A DNA stretch of 51,296 nt from Alkalibacterium putridalgicola. Lineage in GTDB: Bacteria; Bacillota; Bacilli; Lactobacillales; Carnobacteriaceae_A. Below the pieces are notes generated by a model. It was not told the DNA's origin, searched no databases, and saw only the letters and a list, made by a program, of their open reading frames with translations. Position numbers and translations under genes: made by a program. This document shows, piece by piece, positions 25,812 to 35,272 of this stretch. Where the stretch lies: contig NZ_FOBL01000020.1 of the NCBI RefSeq assembly GCF_900109825.1, forward strand, positions 1 to 51,296, in the 5' to 3' direction. Positions within the stretch are counted from its first letter, which is position 1, and every line of letters starts with the position of its first letter.

Positions 25812-26096
25812 ATGTTGAAACCTTTAGGAAATCGCGTACTTCTTGAAGTGAAAAAAGAAGAAGAAAAAACTGCAAGCGGCTTGGTCCTGCCGGATTCTGC
25901 CAAAGAAAAACCACAGACAGCCGTAGTAGTCGCTGCAGGAGAAGGTAGACTGCTTGATAATGGTAACTATTCCAAACCAGCCGTTTCAGTTGGCGACAAA
26001 GTTATCTTTGAAAAATATGCCGGATCTGAGATCAAATATCAGGGGACCGAATATTTAGTTGTCAAAGATACAGACATCATTGCGATCGTCGAATAA
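25812..26096 (+). CDS. groES: co-chaperonin GroES
   Basis: 94 aa. The start at 25812 ([13 protein letters not shown]) has GGAGGG 8-9 nt upstream; the longer frame begins inside the promoter. The GroES fold is evident from [21 protein letters not shown], the mobile loop near residues 17-32 ([15 protein letters not shown]), and the C-terminal [11 protein letters not shown]. It forms the lid of the GroEL cage. groEL follows after 57 bp. Confidence 0.97.
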   Translation: MLKPLGNRVLLEVKKEEEKTASGLVLPDSAKEKPQTAVVVAAGEGRLLDNGNYSKPAVSVGDKVIFEKYAGSEIKYQGTEYLVVKDTDIIAIVE

Positions 26097-26150
26097 TTCG
26101 TTCGTTTTAACGATTTCATTTTCAATATAATCAACGAAGGAGAGAATTAA

Positions 26151-27779
<1,629 letters not shown>

Positions 27780-27820
27780 TAACGAGATTTATTTCCTGAA
27801 CAATATAGAAATTTTAGATG

Positions 27821-27853
27821 AAAAGAGGGTAGGACTTTTGTCCTACCCTCTTT
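27821..27853 (+). terminator. terminator after groEL
   Basis: AAAGAGGGTAGGAC pairs perfectly with GTCCTACCCTCTTT around a 4-nt loop. Confidence 0.88.
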
Positions 27854-27894
27854 GGCGATTCCGAATCATTTGTTATAAACGTGTTCCAATAAAC

Positions 27895-27934
27895 AGCCCC
27901 GCCGAAAACTACTTCAGCAGTTATCGGCGGGGCT
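27895..27934 (-). terminator. GC-rich 40-nt hairpin downstream of the menA-like gene
   Basis: AGCCCCGCCGA (27895-27905) pairs perfectly with TCGGCGGGGCT (27924-27934), and the inner AAACT/AGTT can extend the stem. It is unusually GC-rich for this genome. On the minus strand it is followed by GTTTATTGG, so it may end the prenyltransferase transcript 126 bp after the stop. Alternatively it is a stray single unit of a hairpin repeat. Bases 27940-28059 hold nothing I can identify. Confidence 0.5.
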
Positions 27935-28059
27935 GCGTTAGAAGCTACAGGGCTAAACGCTTTTTGTCCCGTCCTCTTAAATTCTTTGATCGATCAGAGA
28001 ATCATGCCGGAATGATGATCTTGGGCCGACGTTAGAGCGCTGATAAATATTCTTGAAAT

Positions 28060-29001
28060 TTATACAAAAAATAAGCTGAGAGCCAGCAGGCCGACTTCTA
28101 CACTGCTGAAAAGGACTACATTTTTGATGGCTACCACAAACGTTTCCGTTTTTATCTGTTTTTGGTTGTAGGCATTCAAGTTCTTTTTGATCAAGGGGAA
28201 AGTAATGAAAACAGCGAGCATTAAAGGATGAAGGTACCCCAGGACAACAGATAAAGCGATGATCACATAACAGAGATACATCAACAGGTTAAAAAGTAAA
28301 ACAGCTCTTTCTTTCCCGATATAAAAGGGGAGAGTAAACCGGTGATTGACAATATCCTCTTCAAGGTCACACGTGTTGTTAGCTAGCATGATATTTGAAA
28401 TCAGAAATACAGTCGGCAAGGATACTAAAAAGACTGAAAAGATAGCCTGCAGATTACCGGTCAGAAAAAATTCAGGTCCCTCAAAAGCTAAACGGATCAG
28501 ACTGCCATCTGAATCATTGATCAGCACTGCAATAAAGAAAATGCCAAAGCCCATAGTCAGTCCGGAAAGTATTTCTCCCAATGGCGTTCTAGAGATAGGT
28601 ATTGGTCCGAACGTATAAAAGATCCCTATAGCAAAACAAACAACCCCGATAGCCAAAAGTAAAAATGTTGTCCGATAGACTAGTATTAAACCCAGTACTA
28701 TGGAAAGTCCAAGCATAATAAAAATCAGACGAATCACTTTCTTTTCTGATAAACCGGTACGTCCGATAATATTGACGTTCTGCTGATATGTTTTATCTTT
28801 TGCTTTTTGAAAATCCATTAGATTATTAATGGCTGTTGTCGTCATATCAAACAAAATCATGGCGACAAAAAAGAGAAGCGTGTTCCAAAAGTTGAATTCG
28901 GAAAAGTAGTAAGCCGAAAACAACACGCCGAGGAGGAACGGGAATAAACTGGCGATTTTAGTTTGTATTTCCACTAATTTCATGAATACAGATACTTTCA
29001 T
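28060..29001 (-). CDS. UbiA-family prenyltransferase, MenA/DmkA-like
   Basis: 313 aa with eight to nine predicted helices. The start at 29001 (MKVSVFMKLVEIQTK) is supported by AAGGAAG about 8 nt upstream; the open frame runs 68 codons farther without an SD. The first prenyl-diphosphate motif is NNLMDFQKAKD (near 73-83), and the second aspartate-rich motif reads NNTCDLEEDIVNH (near 208). It would attach a polyprenyl chain to 1,4-dihydroxy-2-naphthoate. It diverges from ndh2, and a polyprenyl synthase follows ndh2, as in Listeria dmkA/ndh2/dmkB. No men genes for DHNA synthesis are seen here. Confidence 0.85.
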   Translation of the reverse strand: MKVSVFMKLVEIQTKIASLFPFLLGVLFSAYYFSEFNFWNTLLFFVAMILFDMTTTAINNLMDFQKAKDKTYQQNVNIIGRTGLSEKKVIRLIFIMLGLSIVLGLILVYRTTFLLLAIGVVCFAIGIFYTFGPIPISRTPLGEILSGLTMGFGIFFIAVLINDSDGSLIRLAFEGPEFFLTGNLQAIFSVFLVSLPTVFLISNIMLANNTCDLEEDIVNHRFTLPFYIGKERAVLLFNLLMYLCYVIIALSVVLGYLHPLMLAVFITFPLIKKNLNAYNQKQIKTETFVVAIKNVVLFSSVEVGLLALSLFFV

Positions 29002-29185
29002 TTTGATCTTCCTTCTTTTTCTATTTTGATTCTTTGCAACTAGCATGACATTACTGCTTCTAAAATACTCTGCTATAGAGTATAACATAAAACTATAGGA
29101 GGAAATATGAGATTTTATCTTCTGACATTTTATATTAGTGAGAGAAATAAGGATAAAAAAAACAAGGACGTAGTCGGAAAGACGG

Positions 29186-29281
29186 TGTGAGACAATAATT
29201 GTCACATAAAATTAATATTCTCTCGAGTTATTGAAATTTGTCTCATATTAACTAGACAAAATTTTTCTTCTAATGTATAAT
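29186..29281. promoter_or_regulatory. divergent control region with ndh2 promoter and two palindromes
   Basis: ndh2 promoter: -35 TAGACA (29253-29258), 17 bp, -10 TATAAT (29276-29281). TTTGTCT-N10-AGACAAA (29237-29260) covers the -35. GACAAT-A-ATTGTC (29191-29203) is a perfect 13-bp palindrome, itself flanked by TGTGA and TCACA. These could be operators for a redox or metal regulator acting on both ndh2 and the menA-like gene. The leader from about 29290 to 29432 shows no known riboswitch. Confidence 0.6.
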
Positions 29282-29432
29282 TAATCCTGTTGCATGTGAA
29301 AGTTTAAACATTGTCTGCTGTTCTATTTTCAGACGCAATCTGCCTTTTAGGGTTTATAAATAAGTATTATCATAATCTTGTAAGAAAAGTTTGTTTAAAC
29401 TGTTGTGTAAAAAATATTAAGGAGTGGGAAGA

Positions 29433-31286
29433 ATGTCCCAAAAAAACATAGTCGTCGTCGGTGCGGGATTTGCCGGAGTTGCGGCAACTAAAAGACTCGC
29501 TAAACGATTCAAGAAAAATGAAGATGTTACGATTACATTGATCGATCGTCATCCTTATCAAACATATATGACTGAACTTCATGAAGTTGCTGGTGGGCGT
29601 GTAGAACCTGATGCGATTCAGTTTGATCTGCAGCGTCTGTTCAGCCGTAAGAAGAACGTGAAGTTGGTGACTGACAATGTACTGGATATCGATCATGATA
29701 AAAACATAGTCAAGACTGAGAATGATTCTTATTCATTCGATTATCTGATTTTAGGTATGGGTGGAGAACCCAACGACTTTGGCACTCCTGGTGTTAAAGA
29801 GCATGCCTTCACACTGTGGTCTATGGAAGATGCAATCAAGATTCGTGAACACATTGAGAGCACAGTTGCCGAAGCCTCAACTGTACGTGACGATGCCAAG
29901 CGTAAAGCCATGCTGACATTCACTGTCTGCGGCTCCGGTTTTACAGGGATCGAAATGATCGGTGAACTCGCAGACTGGAAAGACCGTCTTGCAAAAGATC
30001 ATAAAGTCGATCCAGATGAAATCTCACTGATCGTTGTTGAAGCTATTCCGACTATTTTAAATATGATATCACGTAAAAATGCTGAAAAAGCAGAACGTTA
30101 TATGGAAAAAAGAGGAATCAAAATCCTCAAAAGTTCTCCTATTGTAAAAGTGGCACCTGATCATATCGAACTGAAATCTGGAGAAAAAATACCGACACAT
30201 ACTCTTATCTGGACAGCCGGTGTTAAAGCCAACTCTGATACAGAAGATTTCGGACTGGAAAAAGCACGTGCCAATCGTTTAGTGGCCAATGAGTACATGG
30301 AAGCTGAAGGTTATGATGATGTTTATGTTATCGGTGACCTGGTTTACTATGTAGAGGAAGATGGGGCTCCAACTCCTCAAATCGTTCAGGCTGCTGAACA
30401 GACCGGACATACAGCTGCCGAAAACATTGTCGCTGCTATTGAAGGTACTGAAAAGCACAAACATGAAAGTAATTATCAGGGCTTCATGGTTTCCATCGGA
30501 TCGACATATGGTGTAGCTGAATTGATGGGCAAGTATAATCTCTCTGGCTTCTTTGCTATTTTAGTTAAACACTTGGTCAATCTTCTTTACTTCTTTGAAA
30601 TCCGTTCTGGATACTATGCCGTTCAATATGTTTTCCATGAGTTCTTCCATATTAGAGATAAACGGAATATTTTCCGCGGACATCTTTCCCGATATGGCAA
30701 TGTGCTGTGGAGTGTTCCACTGAGGGTATTCTTCGGTAGTATGTGGCTCGTTGAAGGACTGAAAAAAGCGTTTGGTTTATTCGGTTCAGAAAGCTGGTTC
30801 ACTGATAGAGTGGCTTTACCATTCTCATGGCTCCAGGATGCAACTTCCGGTGCTTCACCTGCTGCCGAAACAGCAGCGGCTGATCCGGTATTTGGACTAA
30901 GTTATGTATATGGTGAAGAACCTATGATGATTTTAAAGGAAGCACCAGGCTGGTTTGAAGCGATCATGGAGTTTATGATTCCAAATACCGACATTGCTCT
31001 TATTTTCCAGAAAGTTATGACACTTGTTGAAATTGGTGTAGGTCTGGCGCTTATTTTCGGATTGTTCACTTGGCTTGTTAGTGCTTTAACTATTGCTCTG
31101 GTAGCCAGCTTTACTTTATCCGGTATGTTCTATTGGGTGAATATCTGGTTCGTCTTTGTAGCTCTTTCATTAATGAATGGTTCCGGCCGTGCATTCGGTT
31201 TAGATTACTACGCTATTCCATGGATACAGAAGGTTGCTGGAAATTGGTGGTATGGAAAAACAAAGCCAGTATATAAACAGAAATAA
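29433..31286 (+). CDS. ndh2: type II NADH dehydrogenase with DoxX-like membrane tail (Ndh2)
   Basis: 617 aa, far longer than ordinary NDH-2 (~400 aa). ATG 29433 has AAGGAG 8 nt upstream. The FAD-binding loop GAGFAGVAA (residues 9-17), the second Rossmann loop CGSGFTGIEMIGEL (about 166-179) and the C-terminal FAD motif YVIGDL (about 293) are intact. After residue ~370 there is an amphipathic/membrane part: FFAILVKHLVNLLYFFEI, a segment near WSVPLRVFFGSMWLVEGL, and a DoxX-like helix bundle at about 515-590. This layout matches the Ndh2 that feeds demethylmenaquinone in extracellular electron transfer. A terminator follows. Confidence 0.9.
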   Translation: MSQKNIVVVGAGFAGVAATKRLAKRFKKNEDVTITLIDRHPYQTYMTELHEVAGGRVEPDAIQFDLQRLFSRKKNVKLVTDNVLDIDHDKNIVKTENDSYSFDYLILGMGGEPNDFGTPGVKEHAFTLWSMEDAIKIREHIESTVAEASTVRDDAKRKAMLTFTVCGSGFTGIEMIGELADWKDRLAKDHKVDPDEISLIVVEAIPTILNMISRKNAEKAERYMEKRGIKILKSSPIVKVAPDHIELKSGEKIPTHTLIWTAGVKANSDTEDFGLEKARANRLVANEYMEAEGYDDVYVIGDLVYYVEEDGAPTPQIVQAAEQTGHTAAENIVAAIEGTEKHKHESNYQGFMVSIGSTYGVAELMGKYNLSGFFAILVKHLVNLLYFFEIRSGYYAVQYVFHEFFHIRDKRNIFRGHLSRYGNVLWSVPLRVFFGSMWLVEGLKKAFGLFGSESWFTDRVALPFSWLQDATSGASPAAETAAADPVFGLSYVYGEEPMMILKEAPGWFEAIMEFMIPNTDIALIFQKVMTLVEIGVGLALIFGLFTWLVSALTIALVASFTLSGMFYWVNIWFVFVALSLMNGSGRAFGLDYYAIPWIQKVAGNWWYGKTKPVYKQK

Positions 31287-31306
31287 CTTTTTCAATTAAA
31301 TAACTA

Positions 31307-31352
31307 AAAAAGAGTGAAGGATGAATGATGATGCTCTCCTTCATTCTTTTTT
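31307..31352 (+). terminator. terminator after ndh2
   Basis: AAAAAGAGTGAAGGA pairs with TCCTTCATTCTTTTT (one G-U pair) around a 15-nt loop. Confidence 0.85.
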
Positions 31353-31456
31353 ATCGTTTTAAAATATTTTAATTCAATGGTCTGTTCTGATCGTAGAATA
31401 ATGGTAAACTAAAAGAGACTGCTAAAGTGAAAAATAGAATGGTATCCAGGAGGCCA

Positions 31457-31552
31457 ATGCCGAGAGTATATTTATTGGCTGCTGTATTAGTGTTGGTTGT
31501 ACCAACGCCCTCCCTGCGAAAACTGTGTCAAAAAAAGGAAAGAGGAATCAAG
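31457..31552 (+). other. in-frame upstream extension or leader of the polyprenyl synthase
   Basis: ATG 31457 lies 5 nt after a perfect AGGAGG. It encodes MPRVYLLAAVLVLVVPTPSL and then a basic stretch running without a stop into the synthase start. It could be an alternative start giving a membrane-anchored isoform, or the remnant of a deleted membrane-protein gene fused to the synthase frame. A possible promoter, with TAAACT near 31404, lies just upstream. Confidence 0.45.
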
Positions 31553-32533
31553 ATGGAGATACACCCAATGTGGGACGCCTATCCTGAAGTAAAGTCTGAA
31601 CTAAAAGAGACGCTTACGATGATCGATAAGGAGATATTCCTTCGAAATAAGGAAGTTGAAGCGGCTATCTTAGATATGCTTCATTCAGGCGGGAAACTTT
31701 TGCGTCCAGCCTACACTCTGTTATTTTCAAGTTTTGGTGAAGAGCATTCGCCTGAAAGAGCACGTAGTCTAGCTGCGGCTATAGAGCTGCTGCATACAGC
31801 TACGTTAATTCATGATGATATTATTGATGAAGCTTCAACAAGACGAAGCAAGCAGACGATTCAAGATAAATACGGGAAAGATGTTGCAGTATATGCCGGG
31901 GACTATCTGTTTACTGTCTTTTTCCGTATTCTAGCCAAACATGCTGAATCAATGGAGAATTTGACGATCAGTACGGATGGTATGGAGCGTATTTTAATGG
32001 GGGAATTGAACCAGATGCATTTACGCTATAAAAAAGATATGAGCATCCGTGAATATCTGACCCAGATTTCAGGAAAAACAGCTCAGCTCTTTGCTTTATC
32101 TTGTTATGCAGGAGCAATGGAGAGTGGCAATTCAAAGTCATTTTCTCGCTACTGTTATTATATCGGAAGTCATATCGGTATGGCTTTCCAGATTATGGAT
32201 GATGTCCTGGATTATACTCAGTTATCTGAAGATTTTGGTAAGCCTGTTCTGGAAGATGTTAGACAGGGTATCTATACTGCTCCTCTGATTTTTGCTTTAA
32301 GAAAGAACAAGAAAGATCTGCTGCCGTTGTTATCGAAAGGTGAGAGAACAACGAAAGAAGAGGCAAGAAAAATACAGCTGCTCGTGACTGAAGCAGATGG
32401 AGTGAATGAGGCAAAAAAACTGGCTGAGAAATATACCAAAAAAGCCATGAAGCGTATTGCCGGTCTTCCAGAATCAAAAGAAAAACAAGTGATCGAGGAA
32501 ATCACACTGAAAATGCTCAATCGTGAAATGTAG
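31553..32533 (+). CDS. polyprenyl diphosphate synthase (HepT/DmkB-like)
   Basis: 326 aa. It is a trans-prenyl chain-elongating enzyme with both aspartate-rich motifs: DDIIDEASTRR (near 89) and DDVLDYT (near 215). KLLRPAYTLL supplies the basic diphosphate-binding site. It probably makes the side chain for demethylmenaquinone. The start at 31553 (MEIHPMWDAY) has AGGAAAGAGG upstream. The frame stays open to an ATG at 31457 that has its own strong SD, AGGAGG at 31446-31451, and would add 32 residues with a hydrophobic stretch. Which start is used is unclear. Confidence 0.88.
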   Translation: MEIHPMWDAYPEVKSELKETLTMIDKEIFLRNKEVEAAILDMLHSGGKLLRPAYTLLFSSFGEEHSPERARSLAAAIELLHTATLIHDDIIDEASTRRSKQTIQDKYGKDVAVYAGDYLFTVFFRILAKHAESMENLTISTDGMERILMGELNQMHLRYKKDMSIREYLTQISGKTAQLFALSCYAGAMESGNSKSFSRYCYYIGSHIGMAFQIMDDVLDYTQLSEDFGKPVLEDVRQGIYTAPLIFALRKNKKDLLPLLSKGERTTKEEARKIQLLVTEADGVNEAKKLAEKYTKKAMKRIAGLPESKEKQVIEEITLKMLNREM

Positions 32534-32541
32534 AACCAATC

Positions 32542-32571
32542 AAAAAAGCTCCCCTGAGGGAGCTTTTTTTG
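32542..32571 (+). terminator. terminator after the polyprenyl synthase
   Basis: AAAAAAGCTCCC pairs with GGGAGCTTTTTT across a 4-nt loop, with eight T. Confidence 0.93.
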
Positions 32572-32732
32572 TGCCATATTATATATACTTCATATATGAA
32601 GTGATGCTGAGCTTTCATGGTTTGATAGTTTTTTTGAATGATACTGAATTTCATTACATAATAAACTGTTAAGTTTAGCCAATGATCATTGTTACTGGTA
32701 AAATGAAGAAAACAAATCAGAGGAGAGATAGA

Positions 32733-33512
32733 ATGAGAGTAGCAGCTGTGCAGCCTGATTTAGCTTTTAAGGAACCAGCGAAGAATTTCAGAAAAATATC
32801 TGAACTTATCCGGACAGCGGTCGAGAGAAAAAAACCAGATGTGATCGTACTTCCAGAAATGTGGAATGTCTCTTTCTTCCCGAAGGATCTGGAAGGATGT
32901 GCAGATGTTAAAGGTGAAGAGACAAAACGTCTGTTAAGTGATCTGTCAAAGAAATATATGATCAATATCGTCGGAGGTTCGGTGGCAGTTCAGTCTGACG
33001 GGAAATTTTACAACACAAGTTATGTTTTCAATCGTATGGGGGAAGTGGTGCATGCCTATAATAAAGTGCATCTCTTTTCGCCATCACAGGAGCATCAGAT
33101 TTTTAAAGCTGGAAATCAGATGGGCATTTTTGATATTGATGGTGTAAAAGCGGGAATCGCAATCTGTTACGATCTGCGTTTTCCAGAATGGATCCGTAAA
33201 ATGGCTCTGGAGGGGGTCCAAGTCTTATTTATTCCAGCTGCTTGGCCGCACCCCCGTATGCGCGCCTGGGAAACCTTGTTATGCGCGCGGGCTATTGAAA
33301 ATCAATTTTTTGTTGTGGGGGTAAATAGTGTTGGTACAACGGATAAATTGAATTTTTGTGGTCATTCAAGTATTTTCGGACCATCAGGCGAGAGTCTGGC
33401 TGCAGCACGAGAAGAAGAAATGGTGTTATGGGCTGATCTGGACCTTACTAGTATCCCGGATATCCGTCGGGAGATCGCTGTTTACAACGACCGGCGCAGG
33501 GAATTGTACTAA
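32733..33512 (+). CDS. carbon-nitrogen hydrolase (nitrilase superfamily, amidase-like)
   Basis: 259 aa. The start at 32733 (MRVAAVQPDL) follows AGAGGAGAG; the upstream in-frame ATG lacks an SD. The catalytic triad is visible: Glu in LPEMWN (near 43), Lys in YNKVHLF (near 110) and Cys in GIAICYDLRFPEW (near 144). This subgroup contains omega-amidases and Nit2/YafV-type enzymes that hydrolyse keto-acid amides. The true substrate is unknown. It is separated from its neighbours by a terminator upstream and 137 bp downstream. Confidence 0.9.
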   Translation: MRVAAVQPDLAFKEPAKNFRKISELIRTAVERKKPDVIVLPEMWNVSFFPKDLEGCADVKGEETKRLLSDLSKKYMINIVGGSVAVQSDGKFYNTSYVFNRMGEVVHAYNKVHLFSPSQEHQIFKAGNQMGIFDIDGVKAGIAICYDLRFPEWIRKMALEGVQVLFIPAAWPHPRMRAWETLLCARAIENQFFVVGVNSVGTTDKLNFCGHSSIFGPSGESLAAAREEEMVLWADLDLTSIPDIRREIAVYNDRRRELY

Positions 33513-33649
33513 AGCAAACATGTCCCGGTTTTTCTGATTGCAGAATGAAAGGGATATGCACTGGCATAAAGAGTGCTTCAGTGTGCTGTCTTTTCTAAAG
33601 TAAAGCAACTGTTTAGCAGGATGGCTGATTATTTTAAGGAGGCAACAGC

Positions 33650-35128
33650 ATGATAACAGAGTATGACTTTAATGACTTTGAGAACCCGTATAGTCAGTTC
33701 AAAACAAAGGAACTGGGGGAACGGCTTTCTCGGGCGCAGCGTTTAATAGGTAATCTTGATATTCCCGTACTTATCATAATAGATGGTTGGGAATCCTCCG
33801 GTAAAGGATATGTCATAAAAGATTTAGTGAAGGAATTGAATCCCAAGCATTTCAAGGTAAGCGTCTTTGAAACACCAACGGAAGAAGAACGGACGCGGCC
33901 TTTTTTATGCCGCTTCTGGAATAAAACGCCGCGCTATGGAGACATCGCTATTTATGACCGGAGCTTTTATTTTAAGCTGTTCAACGATTTGTCGATTGAA
34001 CAGGAAGAACTGGAGCAGAATATAGAGGATATCAGTTCGATAGAAAAACAGCTGTTGGATGACAATGCGATCATTATCAAGTTTTTCCTGCACCAGAAAG
34101 AAGACACACTGCAAAAGCGGATCGATGAGCTGAAAGGTGACGAATACCGTTCATTTATGATCAGCGAACGTGATGAGGATCAGTATGATCAGTATCATGA
34201 CTATCTTGAACATTTTGATAAAATATTGGAAAAGTCAGACTTCACCTTCAGTAAGTGGCATGTCGTCTCTTCTGAAGATAAAAAAGAGGCCTCAGATAAA
34301 GTGCTCGGAATGTCGATCGATCTGATCCATGAAGGTATCGACCGGATCATGGGGATGAAAAATGGCGGCCTTCGCAGACAGATGAGAGATTATGTACCTA
34401 TGGAAAAGCCGCTGAACAAATTGAATTTGAATTTGAAGCTGGATGATGATGAATACGATGAATTAAAAGACGAACTGCAGATGGAAGCTCAAGAACTAGC
34501 TTTTGAGTTGTACACAAAAGGTATACCGACTATACTGGTCTTTGAGGGTGTAGACGCAGCGGGTAAAGGCGGGGCCATCGAACGTCTGACAAGGGAAATG
34601 GACCCTCGGGGTTATGAAGTCGTGACGACGTCGGCGCCATCGCAGCTCGAACGGGAACACCATTACTTATGGCGTTTCTACAAGGATTTTCCAAAAGAAG
34701 GCGACATGAAGATTTTTGACCGGAGCTGGTATGGCCGGGTGATGGTCGAGCGTGTGGAAGATCTGGCTGACATGGAAGAATGGAATCGTGCGTATAAAGA
34801 AATCAATCAGATGGAAAAACATCTTTATAATGCCGGTACGCTTATATTGAAATTCTTTATCTATATCGATAAGAATGAACAACTGGATCGGTTCAAAGAC
34901 CGAGAGACTGAACCGGACAAAGTATATAAACTCACTGATGAAGACTGGCGCAATCGTGAAAAATGGAATGAGCACATCGAAGCCATGAATGAGATGCTGG
35001 TTCGGACTGATACGGATCATGCGCCCTGGATCATCGTCGAAGGACAGCAGAAAAAATATGCCAGAATCAAAGTGCTCAAAACGTTCATCGAACAGGCCAA
35101 AAAGAAGATAGAACAGTGGGATGCATAA
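33650..35128 (+). CDS. tandem-PPK2 phosphotransferase (polyphosphate:AMP phosphotransferase-like)
   Basis: 492 aa made of two PPK2 modules. Module 1 has Walker A DGWESSGKGYVIKDL (residues ~43-57) and lid/Walker B YDRSFYFK (near 103). Module 2 has EGVDAAGKGGAIERL (near 299-313) and FDRSWYGRVMVERV (near 356-369). Two-domain PPK2 proteins phosphorylate AMP to ADP with polyphosphate. Here the first module has the aberrant loop ESSGKG in place of DAAGKG, so only the second may be fully active. AAGGAGG lies 8 nt before the start. The atypical pyruvate kinase follows. Confidence 0.88.
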   Translation: MITEYDFNDFENPYSQFKTKELGERLSRAQRLIGNLDIPVLIIIDGWESSGKGYVIKDLVKELNPKHFKVSVFETPTEEERTRPFLCRFWNKTPRYGDIAIYDRSFYFKLFNDLSIEQEELEQNIEDISSIEKQLLDDNAIIIKFFLHQKEDTLQKRIDELKGDEYRSFMISERDEDQYDQYHDYLEHFDKILEKSDFTFSKWHVVSSEDKKEASDKVLGMSIDLIHEGIDRIMGMKNGGLRRQMRDYVPMEKPLNKLNLNLKLDDDEYDELKDELQMEAQELAFELYTKGIPTILVFEGVDAAGKGGAIERLTREMDPRGYEVVTTSAPSQLEREHHYLWRFYKDFPKEGDMKIFDRSWYGRVMVERVEDLADMEEWNRAYKEINQMEKHLYNAGTLILKFFIYIDKNEQLDRFKDRETEPDKVYKLTDEDWRNREKWNEHIEAMNEMLVRTDTDHAPWIIVEGQQKKYARIKVLKTFIEQAKKKIEQWDA

Positions 35129-35212
35129 CTAAAGAACGATCATTTCTTATGGTAGGGGCTTTTTCTGTATGTTATCTGAAAAGCTATGACGTGAGAAACA
35201 GCCAGATTCCGG

Positions 35213-35218
35213 TATAAT
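35213..35218 (+). promoter_or_regulatory. -10 element before the pyruvate kinase-like gene
   Basis: Perfect TATAAT, 55 bp before the start codon. No convincing -35 at 16-18 bp. Confidence 0.45.
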
Positions 35219-35272
35219 ATAACTGAAGAGAATATCATGCCCGTGTTGATAAAAGTCAGGAGAGGGAAGAAT

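Noticed and set aside
29002-29205. N-terminal extension of the menA-like gene
   Set aside because: The extra 68 codons overlap the divergent control region, lack an SD and encode a low-complexity stretch; MKVSVF at 29001 has a good SD.
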